Source: Obelidium mucronatum (Eukaryota; Chytridiomycota; Chytridiomycetes; Chytridiales; Chytriomycetaceae). Taken from it: DNA of 64,000 bases. The notes under the pieces are model-generated. The model saw nothing but the letters and a program-made list of their open reading frames with translations. It did no database searches and was not told the origin of the DNA. Shown here one piece after another: positions 1 to 8,749 of this stretch. The DNA is taken from NCBI GenBank assembly GCA_025765595.1, contig JAIVFH010000001.1, forward strand, positions 1 to 64,000, given 5' to 3'. Made by a program: the position numbers and the translations under genes. The first letter of the stretch is position 1. Each line of letters begins with the position of its first letter.

Positions 1-224
1 TGTGGTCTGTTGTGTTCAGGTAATAGCAGTACTTGGATTGAATAATTCAATCCGCAATTTTATTGTGACGAAAATAAAAATTCTTCAAGCTTACCAGGAA
101 ACTCAATGATGAAATGGATTTGCATAGATACAATATCACTTGCACTACTTAACAGAGATTAGAAATAAACGATAAGTTGTACGGATTGAATAATTCAACC
201 TGAATCTTTATTGTTAGAATAAAA

Positions 225-293
225 GTAGTTTCCGTGATTCGAACCTTGGGCATACCGCTCTCAGAGTCAGCGCCTTGACCGCTGCCATGAAAA
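225..293 (-). other. tRNA-like sequence with A-box and B-box
   Basis: On the minus strand an A-box-like segment (TGGCAGCGGTCAAGGCG) is followed about 30 nt later by a B-box (GGTTCGAATC), as in tRNA genes or tRNA-derived SINE heads. The acceptor ends pair over about six of seven positions, but the T-stem pairs poorly and there is no good anticodon stem. I read it as a decayed tRNA or SINE head rather than a working tRNA. The rest of 1-796 is AT-rich with no gene I can support. Confidence 0.35.
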
Positions 294-796
294 CTTATCT
301 ATATACTCTAGAATACAATGATACATGATCCGTGTGCTACCGAGATTAGGGGACGCCTTTGCTCACATGAGAAAGATGAATACATTTTGTAAATGACACT
401 TTATAAATTTTTCACCAAACACAATAAAAATAAAGAGTAGTTATTACATTTGCTACTACTTACTGTACTTGGCTGCCGGTGGTTTGGTGGTGTTTGTGTA
501 ACCTGCATTTGTAATACATTTTTAGATGTATATCAAAGTCAGTTTAGTACTCAAATATTAATAGTTGGTGTAAAAGTTCTGTTTTTGTATCATCAAATGA
601 TTGCAATTAGTGGGTGGTTTATGATTTTTTTGATTAATAGATTAATAAAAAGAGAACTTTTCATTTTTAGTTGAAAAATTTTTTATGTAAAATTTTTCAT
701 GTGCATTAATGTGTTCCGGATTAAGAGACTAATTTGGTGATTTTCTGGGCTTAAAATTTTCTCAGCGCTTGATTTATAAGCACTTGGATGGTCAGT

Positions 797-1415
797 GCTT
801 TCAATTAATTGGCACTTAAAGTGTCAGCGTTTAATTATTCAGCACTGAAATATTCAGCGCTTAAACATTCTGCGCTTAAAGTGTCAGCGCTCAATTATTC
901 AGCGCTGAAATATTCAGCGCTTAAAGTGTCAGCGCTTAAATATTCAGCGCTTAAAGTGTCAGCGCTTAAATATTCAGCGCTGAAATATTCAGCACTTAAA
1001 GTGTCAGCGCTGAAATATTCCCCTAAGCGCTTAAATATTCAGCGCTGAAATATTCAGCGCTTAAAGTGTCAGCGCTTTAATATTCAGCGCTGAAATATTC
1101 AGCGCTGAAATAACCCTAAGTGTCAGCGCTTTAATATTCAGCGCTGAAATATTCAGCGCTGAAATATTCACCGCTTAAAGTGTCAGCGCTTAAATATTCA
1201 GCGCTGAAATATTCTGCGCTTAAAGTGTCAGCGCTGAAATATTCAGCGCTTAAACATTCTGCACTTAAAGTGTCAGCGCTCAATTATTCAGCGCTAAAAT
1301 ATTCAGCGCTTAAAGTGTCAGCGCTTAAATAGCTGAAATATTCAGTGCTAAAAGTGTCAGCGCTTAAATATTCAGCGCTTAAAGTGTCAGCGCTTAAAGT
1401 TTCTGCGCTTAAATA
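797..1415. repeat. 15-bp tandem array with AGCGCT core
   Basis: About forty monomers of roughly 15 bp alternate between three variants (AAATATTCAGCGCTT, AAAGTGTCAGCGCTT and AAATATTCAGCGCTG types). The AGCGCT core is palindromic and often extends to TTCAGCGCTGAA. Because 15 is a multiple of three, a low-complexity frame stays open through part of the array, but I do not regard it as a gene. Two interruptions carry CCCTAA-like bases (near 1020 and 1113). Confidence 0.9.
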
Positions 1416-1895
1416 GTGAAGTTATACTCCATGGCGCCGTATGAATTTGTAGAGCTATTTCCAGTACAGCCAGCTAGTTTAGTTGTAACAATCTCTGCTC
1501 CCAAGAGGAGGACCGGGGATCAAACCCCGGATTAGGATTTTGGAAAATGCAAATTTTAATGAAACCCTAAGTCTAATCCTGAGCTAATCAGTATAAAACT
1601 CTAATCCTAATTCTTACAATGATGTAAGTAATGTATAATATGATTATGGCAGTATCAAATTAATGAGACAAATCATCTCGTCTTCAATTTTTTAGGGGGG
1701 CCAGAACTTTCTTGAATAAGCCATGGAAAGTTTTTGCACAAGTCTTATGGATATCAATGTCTTTGAGAGAAAGCTACATATAAAGTTTGAGGGTTATAGT
1801 TTGCACGGTCCAATTGAGCAATGGTGATCCAATGATTCAAGACCCCTTGAAGTTTCTCAGGGGGCAAGCCAAAGCCAAGATAGCGGGAAATTGGG

Positions 1896-2400
1896 TCAGA
1901 GTGATGGACTTATCAGAATTGGGCAGCAAAATTCTGACAGATACGTGAGAGGGGGCACAGCAACAGCACCAGGAGCACACCCAGCCACCAGAGCCAGATT
2001 ACAATTACAAACTTTGACCCACAACCAGCCAGGCATGAATTTTAATGGATTTAAAACCACACCATTCACTGTTGTTGACATGAACCACTCATTTGGCGCA
2101 ACAGCAAATCCCAAAAAAAAGGCCAAAGTTCCCTTGGCAAAGATCTTCAAGTGTTCCAAATCTGGAATAAGCTTTGTTATCATCACAGGCTTTCCGAGAT
2201 AGAATTCAAAAGTGAGGGGAATTTTGCTGGTGGCATCGTCATTCGGAAAACCAAGAGCCTTTGTTACAATCTGATAGCACACCAATTGCTTCTTCCAAGC
2301 CAAGTCCATGACTGCCTACCGCAAGACAGCACATTGTTCAACATTCTTTGCAGTAGCCACTGGAGCAAAGAGTTGGCAAGACATTTGACAAAGTAGATTG
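1896..2400 (-). pseudogene. possible PIF1/Helitron-type helicase remnant
   Basis: A minus-strand reading frame at 1896-2309 contains a stretch (YLGKPVMITKLI, then KGTLAFFLGF) that resembles the segment of PIF1-like helicases reading roughly GxPVMxxxNL..NGTxGxVxGF. Just upstream, another frame (about 2310-2400) could hold the preceding helicase part. No Walker motifs remain and the frame is broken, so at best this is a fragment of a mobile-element helicase. The resemblance is by eye and weak. 1416-1895 shows no gene. Confidence 0.22.
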
Positions 2401-2503
2401 CACTGATTGCATCAATGCCAGACTTAATAAATGCCCCCCAACACATTTGCGCTATGAATACAAGGTCTGAATACAAGTTTGTCCTTCTGGCACCAGACCT
2501 GTA

Positions 2504-5198
2504 TCTAATAAAATAGGATTATTGGAAGGTACCATTTTCCAATAAAATAAAATATTGGAAAGATGGAATCAAGGGAAAAGAAACCTTTTTTAAAAACACA
2601 CCAAAATTCAAGTTTGCCCATAGGCGGTGACCTGCAGCAACATTTGAGCCCCTCCAACGCTAGTCTCTCACTCAAGCAGATGTTTCAGTGCCCAAACATG
2701 GGGGCTATTATCACAAGCTTCACAAGTTCTCAAATCTGCTTTTCCCACAACATCAATTTTTTCATTGAAACCTTGTCAACAATGGGCAGGTAAGCACATT
2801 GTATCTTGGTTTTTAGTGTGTGATTCAAAGGAGGAGATGGATCCAAACATATGATCCACACACAATAGGAGTGAATTGTATGTCCTTCAATCATGAGACC
2901 TGCAGCTGTGCTGCCGTTACATTGACTACAACACCATGAAGCAAAAAATGGGAATAGGTGTGCTGATGGGACTGGTCTGTTCCAATAAAATAAAATTATT
3001 GGAAGGCATAAAGACGGAATAAACAAAACATTCTGGGAAGCTGCACATGGCCATGATGACCCAGTTTCTGCTGACACATGTGTTTGAGTTGTCAAGGGCA
3101 GCGCAGCACCACTGGGACCATGTTCACAAAGGCTGGTTTTTTGCTGTCGCAGAATGACATCAAGGATTGTCCACAAGCTGACAGCAGACCTGGCTGCTGG
3201 TGCACTTGGCACTGGAGTTTTTTCCATTAAGGCAAAAGTGGTGCAAAGTGCACTGATTGGTTAGTTCCACCCAGAGTCATGTCTTAGTCACCTGCAATGA
3301 TTAGCCTTTGCTGCACAACAAAGAACAAGGTATGGGTGTTTTGTACAGAGACTTTGGAGTCACAGCTGCAGATTCAGCAGACATTACTGCAGAGTAATTG
3401 CCAGTACCCATACTCCCTGTTGAGGTTGTCCAGTGCATCTATTTGTTTGTTGATCCGTACCAGGCACCTGCATCAAGGACTTGACTTGCCAGCGCAATAC
3501 AGAGCCACTGCGCAAGATGGTGCTACGTTGGTGGTTGGCGTCCTTGTGCGTGTCCCCGCCTTCGGCATTGTGTCACACCACTTCCGCGGTGCCGTGTGAT
3601 TCTGCATGAGTTTGGCGCACTGTTGCAGCTTGAGTAGCTCAACCTGGACTTGTGCAATCTTGAGGACACCATGCCTGTCGAGATTGCCTTTCTGCTGGTC
3701 CTGGCTTCCCTCAATCTGCACAGCTACAAACTCCTCCCTTAAGTTTCTGAATTGGGGCTTTTTTAAAAGTTCAAGTATGTACTTGATCAAAGTCCAGGTT
3801 TGGTCAAGCTACATAACAACTTATTAATTGTGAAAGGCTTCTAATAAAATAGAATTATTGGAAGAAGGGTTAACCCTAAACCCTAACCAACCTTTGTCAT
3901 CTGGCTCTTTTTCATTCAGCTGACCTGCTTCCAATAAAATGAAGCTATTGGAAGGCGGTCAGACACACTTACTTGTATTGTTTTGGCAAAGTAGAAAATA
4001 ACTTCTTTGTGACAACTAATGTGGAGCTGTGGTTTAATGTAAATGAGTCAGTATTTTTACTCTTTGAAATTTCCAATAATCTTGGATTATTGGAAGACAG
4101 CAGCATTTCACCCAGCATGCTGCAGGCTCATTTGTATCCAGCTAACACCCAATCAGCAGAATTTCAGCAAGCTTTGAAACAATAATGGAATCTATGAGTA
4201 CTGGACACTCAAAAGGTGGGTGTCTCAAGCCTTTTACGGCCGCTTTTTTTAAGTAATTTAGCAACAGATGAGACACAGAGGATGGCGCCATGGCCTTACT
4301 ACAGCTCTGTTTGCTTGTTGTTCATGAGTCAGTGTGGCAGCTGCTGTTGTCTTGTTTTTTTGCACACAATTCAAATTGCTTGCTTTTCATTTATGATTTC
4401 ACAGTGCTTGGCAGGTGCTTGGTTTGGGCGGGAAAAGTATAAAAGAAGACAAATCCCCCCCTCCAGAATTTCTCATCTGCGTACTTTGAACCAAACTCTT
4501 TATCATAATATTTCAAATTTCTTCTCCATAACTCTTTGCCTATGCTTCAAACCATAACTCCATGGCAGAAGTAGAAGGCAGATTCCAATAGACGGTTTTG
4601 GTATTTTAACTTTGATTTGCCAACTAGCATGTTAAGTTTGAAATCTTCAGGACATTTTGGGAGGTGATTCTTTTTCCAATAAAAGTTGAATTGTTGGAAA
4701 ACAAAGAATTCTTCCAAGATTTTACTTTTATTGGAACTACAGATAAATATCAACTTGCTTGCATCACTGCTTTGACATAACTTTTTACTAAATGAAAAAT
4801 TATTCAGATTGTTTGGTATTCAACTGAATTCTTTCAACGTAGGAATGTTTGGGTGGTATGTATTTGGCTTCCTAGTTTGTCCTCATTTGAATGCAATCAA
4901 GATGAATGTTGACCAAATTGCTATTGCAGAAGTAGCAGAAGAAGTGATTAGTCATCAAGATGATAAATGGAAAAAGAAATCCAGTTTCATTAGGGGATCC
5001 TTCAAATATTTCAGGAATGTTGGAAATTATACCTTCTTGTTGATGACTCTTCTTTATAGTGGTGAGTCATTTCCAATAATCTGCGATTATTGGAAACTGA
5101 ATTCAATGAAACAGGAACTAAAAATTGAAATCAATTCTTCATGTCAAATATGCGCAAACTCTAGTTAGCGACTTCCAATATTTTGTAATTATTGGAAA
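2504..5198. repeat. family of ten dispersed ~26-bp hairpins
   Basis: Ten short inverted repeats share arms of the form TTCCAATA..TATTGGAA around an 8-12 nt spacer. They lie at 2504-2529, 2537-2561, 2980-3005, 3839-3864, 3929-3954, 4071-4096, 4674-4700, 4712-4736, 5071-5096 and 5173-5198. Spacers vary while arms are kept, which suggests that the fold or a dyad-binding site matters, or a very small mobile repeat. I see no convincing gene between them; the open frames here are short and lack recognisable motifs. 5199-5395 is plain AT-rich sequence. Confidence 0.75.
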
Positions 5199-5395
5199 CC
5201 GAGTTTCTTAACAATAGCGTTTATTGACAAATCAATGAAATAGGGGGCCCATCACTTTATTATAATGGTGGCTCAGCAAAATGTCGCCGCACAGAGAAAA
5301 AGGATGTGTAGCTTTATAGCTGAGGCTAAAAAGGACAATTTTTATTGGATTTATCTAATGCAGCATTTTTCAAAGTGTTCCACATTGCTAAGGAC

Positions 5396-5880
5396 TCGTG
5401 TAACACTTGTGTAACGTCATTAAACTAATATGGATTCTTGTAACCTAATTCAATCGATGCTTGACATTAGAGTCCTGAATAAAGTTTTATCCCATGCAGG
5501 TAATATCTTGTGTAACATTATTGCATAGTTGTCTAAGAGAGGTATTCTTTATTGTATTGATTGAAATAGGGGTATGTTTCATCATCTAAGAACTTGTGTA
5601 ACGTCATTTTCCAGGTAACCTTATAAGTAGACTTTTGAATATTATACCGAATCTGATGGGGAATGAAATTTTTAACACAAAGTGCCCTTGTGTAACGTGA
5701 TTTATCTGGTGACTGGACAAGGTTGATCCCAAAATTTCACATCTGATTGGGCTTAACAATCATCAATAGCCTTGTGTAATGTCATTTTTCAAGTGAGCCG
5801 ATAAAATCATTCCTGCAAATTTTCGAATCTGATTGGCCATGATATTTTGCACAACCAGCGTCCTTGTGTAACGTTGTTTC
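5396..5880 (+). repeat. degenerate ~90-bp satellite with CTTGTGTAACGTCATT core
   Basis: A 16-bp core close to CTTGTGTAACGTCATT recurs at 5406, 5507, 5593, 5687, 5771 and 5863, spaced 84-101 bp. A second weaker element (AATCTGATTGG-like) sits in several intervals. Only the core is well kept, so this looks like an old satellite with a selected or recently homogenised core. Confidence 0.75.
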
Positions 5881-5921
5881 CTGAGGTCTTCCCAAAATTC
5901 ACACATTCCGTTTTGGGCATT

Positions 5922-6211
5922 AAATTAGACAGTCTAAAAAATTAGACAGTCTGAATTAGACAGTCTAAATTAGACAGTCTGAATTAGACAGTCTAAATTA
6001 GACAGTCTGAATTAGACAGTCTAAATTAGACAGTCTGAATTAGACAGTCTGAATTAGACAGTCTGAATTAGACAGTCTAAATTAGACAGTCTGAATTAGA
6101 CAGTCTGAATTAGACAGTCTGAATAAGACAGTCTGAATTAGACAGTCTGAATTAGACAGTCTAAATTAGACAGTCTGAATTAGACAGTCTAAATTAGACA
6201 GTCTAATTGGA
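5922..6211. repeat. 14-bp quasi-palindromic tandem array
   Basis: About twenty copies of a 14-bp unit (AATTAGACAGTCTG or ..CTA) run without a break. TTAGACAGTCTAA is an inverted repeat around a single central base, so every unit can form a small hairpin on either strand. 6212-6628 contains no gene that I can support; a B-box-like GGTTCAATCCC occurs near 6309. Confidence 0.9.
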
Positions 6212-6628
6212 CTTTTTTCAAAGTCTAAAGACTTACAAAATTTCATTGTTTTTGTGTGCATTTTATCTCATCTGACAAGCTGTTCCTTTTGAATTTGCGG
6301 GTCACTGGTTCAATCCCCAGCATAGTCAACTTTTCGTTGTTTTTCAATTGTCTGAAACTTTCTGATAATCTATCCCTTAGTCTAATATGTGGTAAAAAAG
6401 ATCAACAATTTGGACAGCAGAGTTTGATTGCATACCTCTATTTCAGTCTTGTCAAGACTCTTTATGCTATCCATAACTCAGTACTCTATATGCTATCCAT
6501 GATAGTGCAAGCTTCTATTTTTGTCTAACTTGGACTGTCTCATATATTTATTTATATCTGTCTGATTTATGAAATTGTACAACATTGTTTTCCATAATAA
6601 GCATATTGATTCATGACAGGACTTAATA

Positions 6629-6706
6629 TCCCCTATAGCTCAGTTGGTAAAGCACAGGCATGAGGTATGCAGGCCAGGGGTTCAAGTCCCCCAGTAGTCA
6701 ACTTTT
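6629..6706 (+). other. tRNA-like sequence just upstream of retroposon
   Basis: TAGCTCAGTTGGTAAAGC (A-box and D-arm) is followed by GGGGTTCAAGTCCCC (B-box and T-arm) at tRNA-like spacing. The acceptor halves do not pair and the anticodon arm is poor, so it is not a functional tRNA as it stands. It could be a SINE head or a Pol III promoter remnant. It ends about 8-10 nt before the duplicated leader of the retroposon. Confidence 0.45.
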
Positions 6707-6713
6707 ATATAAT

Positions 6714-7245
6714 AAAAATTTCCGGAGAAACCCTAACTCTCCCCAACCTCCCCCATGAGTAAAGAACTCAGCAACAACAAAACTATCAAATCCATTTCAG
6801 CTACTTACCACAAAGGACCTGTCGACTCTGACATCAAAACCGCTATTTTCAACCACTTCAAAAACTTGCTCACTAAGCAGGCTGAGCTCGATGGATTCTC
6901 CTCAAAAGCTATTATCTTTAACCCACCCTACAGTATGGCCAACGTTCTGCAGGATTCTACTCTCTCTCTTGACCAACATCAAAAACTTGTTCGACACCAC
7001 CTGGCTCGAAACTTCCCTGCCGATTCACAAGTACCTCGGCTCATTGCTACCAACAAACTACCGGAGGCGTATGCTCGACTCTATTTTCTTGGCGAAATTT
7101 CTTAAGTTGACTTTATTTTCTTATCGACTTTTTCTTTAACTTTTCTCCTACTTCTTCTTCTTCTTTAACTTACATCTTTGGTTGTTATCCTCTTGGGTTA
7201 CCGGAGGCAATAAACTTTAACATTAAAAAAAAAAAAATCCTAACC
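6714..7245 (+). mobile_element. poly(A)-tailed retroposon joined to telomeric repeats
   Basis: The unit begins with AAATTTCCGGAGAAACCCTAAC, has a ~38-nt leader, one intronless ORF, a CT-rich 3' region, an AATAAA signal and a run of about 13 A. Directly after the A run come three CCCTAA units. This layout is that of a reverse-transcribed RNA attached to telomeric DNA, as known for telomere-targeted non-LTR elements. No reverse transcriptase is encoded here, so the copy would be non-autonomous. The same leader restarts after the telomeric repeats (7274-7327). Confidence 0.6.
6755..7105 (+). CDS. 116-aa protein of the telomere-linked retroposon, unknown
   Basis: Single-exon ORF starting at the ATG that ends the duplicated leader and stopping before a CT-rich 3' untranslated region with AATAAA and poly(A). 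The protein is soluble-looking and moderately basic with no signal peptide or membrane segment, and I recognise no domain. The start is supported because the leader up to and including ATGAGTAAAGAAC is duplicated at 7274-7327. It may be the only product of a small retroposon, or the 5' part of a longer element that lost its polymerase. Confidence 0.4.
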   Translation: MSKELSNNKTIKSISATYHKGPVDSDIKTAIFNHFKNLLTKQAELDGFSSKAIIFNPPYSMANVLQDSTLSLDQHQKLVRHHLARNFPADSQVPRLIATNKLPEAYARLYFLGEIS

Positions 7246-7272
7246 CTAACCCTAACCCTTGACCTTAACCCT
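7234..7272 (+). repeat. interstitial telomeric repeats (CCCTAA)
   Basis: Three perfect CCCTAA units plus variants (CCCTTGACCTTAACCCTA) lie between the poly(A) tail of one retroposon copy and the leader of the next. TTAGGG-type telomeres are common in fungi, so this is telomere-derived or telomerase-added sequence now inside the chromosome. Confidence 0.85.
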
Positions 7273-7273
7273 A

Positions 7274-7327
7274 TGGAAATTTCCGGAGAAACCCTAACTC
7301 TCCCCAACCTCCCCCATGAGTAAAGAA
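7274..7327 (+). repeat. truncated second copy of the retroposon leader
   Basis: This ~54-bp stretch repeats 6714-6767 almost exactly, from AAATTTCCGG through the ATG and the first codons, then switches abruptly into the 3' end of the transposase gene. It is in the same orientation as the full copy, giving a head-to-tail order: copy, telomeric repeats, truncated copy. Confidence 0.85.
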
Positions 7328-7334
7328 CCTAGAT

Positions 7335-8434
7335 TTAGAGAATGGTTGGTATAAGGATTTCCCCAATCTGGCCTATGGCAGTTTGGGAAAAGGCCCGCAT
7401 GCGATAGAACTCAGAGACCAGGTTCTTTTTCAAATTCGCAAAAAACAGATCATCCAGAGGCTGCAAGAAGTGTGTGACATTGGCAGGGAAATAATAACCC
7501 TGTATTCCAGCAGCGTGCATGGCTTCCAGTGTTGCCGGAGTCTTGTGGGTCCCAAGATTATCATGAAGAAGCATTGGGGTCAAACCTAAGTACAATTTCG
7601 AAAATTCCTCCTTAAAGACTGCCAAAACAGGTACCCACTGCTCTTCGGATATGTAACCAGTTTTACTGTAGACAAAGTACATTGGAGTGGTATCTTGGCT
7701 CCGTAGTCGCGCAGGTTCAGTTGTTAGTTCAAGGTTTCCATATTTGGTCGGAATGACCAAAATGTCAACCACCCGAACACCAGAGGCTGTAACAAAGGGA
7801 ATATAGCTTGCCATAGGACCACGTTCACCTTGGTGGACATTTGGGCGGTTAATGGACGTGGTCACAAGAAAGGAACCCTGGGAGCTTTTGTTTTCGAGTT
7901 TGATGCGCATTTCATCAACATTGACAAGATTTCCCATGCTGTAGCCATTCTCGTCCATCCAATCCTTGAACAGTTTTACCCAGACTTTCACCTCAATTTC
8001 TGTAGCTGGTTTGATGCGGGAGGATGTTAGAGCTTTGACCTTTGGTGGCAGCCCAAGAAACCATTTAGCCATCCGTTTGGATTCCAATCTCCTGGTCCGC
8101 GGATTTCAAGGTACTTTTGGCGTACTAATTGCAAGAAATCTACTTGGCGCAATGGACTGTGGGACAAGGATCGGGCCTCTAAAAAGGCGACAAACACAAG
8201 CTCATCATGGTCTGAAAACAATTGCTTGCCGTGGACTCGATCAGGATGCTTGTCGATTCGCCGATAGATTCCGCGTGCAGCCTCGGCAGTAATACCATGG
8301 TTGGTAGCGACTTGCTCGGCAGCTTGGCGTTGGGGTATTGACTGATTCATCAAGGCACTGATTTCTTGAAAACCTTGGGAAGCGGTGTCTTGGTCATGAT
8401 GAGATCTACTGGATTTCAATCGCTTTCTTCTCAT
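7335..8434 (-). pseudogene. pogo/Tigger-like (CENP-B type) transposase, frameshifted
   Basis: Two overlapping frames make one transposase. The upstream frame (8434 to about 8085) has a helix-turn-helix region (QRQAAEQVATNHG) and a CENP-B-like binding part. The downstream frame (8087 to 7335) has the DDE_1 catalytic core: NVDEM (first Asp), LLHDNLGTHKT (second Asp), and a third acidic position in LQPLDDLFFANLKKN. The frame changes near 8075-8095 by one base, which breaks the gene. The 3' end abuts the truncated retroposon leader and no terminal inverted repeats were found. These enzymes cut and paste Tc1/mariner-superfamily elements at TA sites. Confidence 0.8.
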
Positions 8435-8749
8435 TGTTTGTTAGCTATGACGATTTTATTGTGGTGCTAACGGTTGCATTTTTATGGGCATTTTTTTAGG
8501 TGGTGACGTGGGTTGGAAATCATTTTTTTGGGTTGGATCACACTCACTCACTGAATTCCACATTTACACCCTTATGAAACCACTTCAGGAAAAGATAATG
8601 CATGAAATATCCCTCCTTTTGTGTTCCTCTCATTCTCATCCCCGTTGACATTAAAAATGACATCCCTCACATCGATCAGCATGAGTGATTCGTGCATTCT
8701 GAATGCACTCGACAATTCATAATGCATCGTTTAGAAAGTGAAGACAACT
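8435..8749. other. intergenic, nothing recognised
   Basis: AT-rich spacer between the 5' end of the broken transposase and the 3' end of the Crinkler gene. The left part may be transposon end sequence; no inverted repeat partner was found. Confidence 0.5.

Noticed and set aside
809..1048. 79-codon ORF in the 15-bp array
   Set aside because: It is only the array read in one frame (repeats of SALKY/SALKV); it stays open because the period is a multiple of three.
2730..3227. 165-codon minus-strand ORF
   Set aside because: No recognisable motif, and it spans one of the hairpin repeats.
797..6211. CRISPR-like look of the tandem arrays
   Set aside because: No unique spacers between repeats, and the surroundings are eukaryotic.
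6629..6706. Functional tRNA gene
   Set aside because: A- and B-boxes are present, but the acceptor stem does not pair and the anticodon arm is not convincing.
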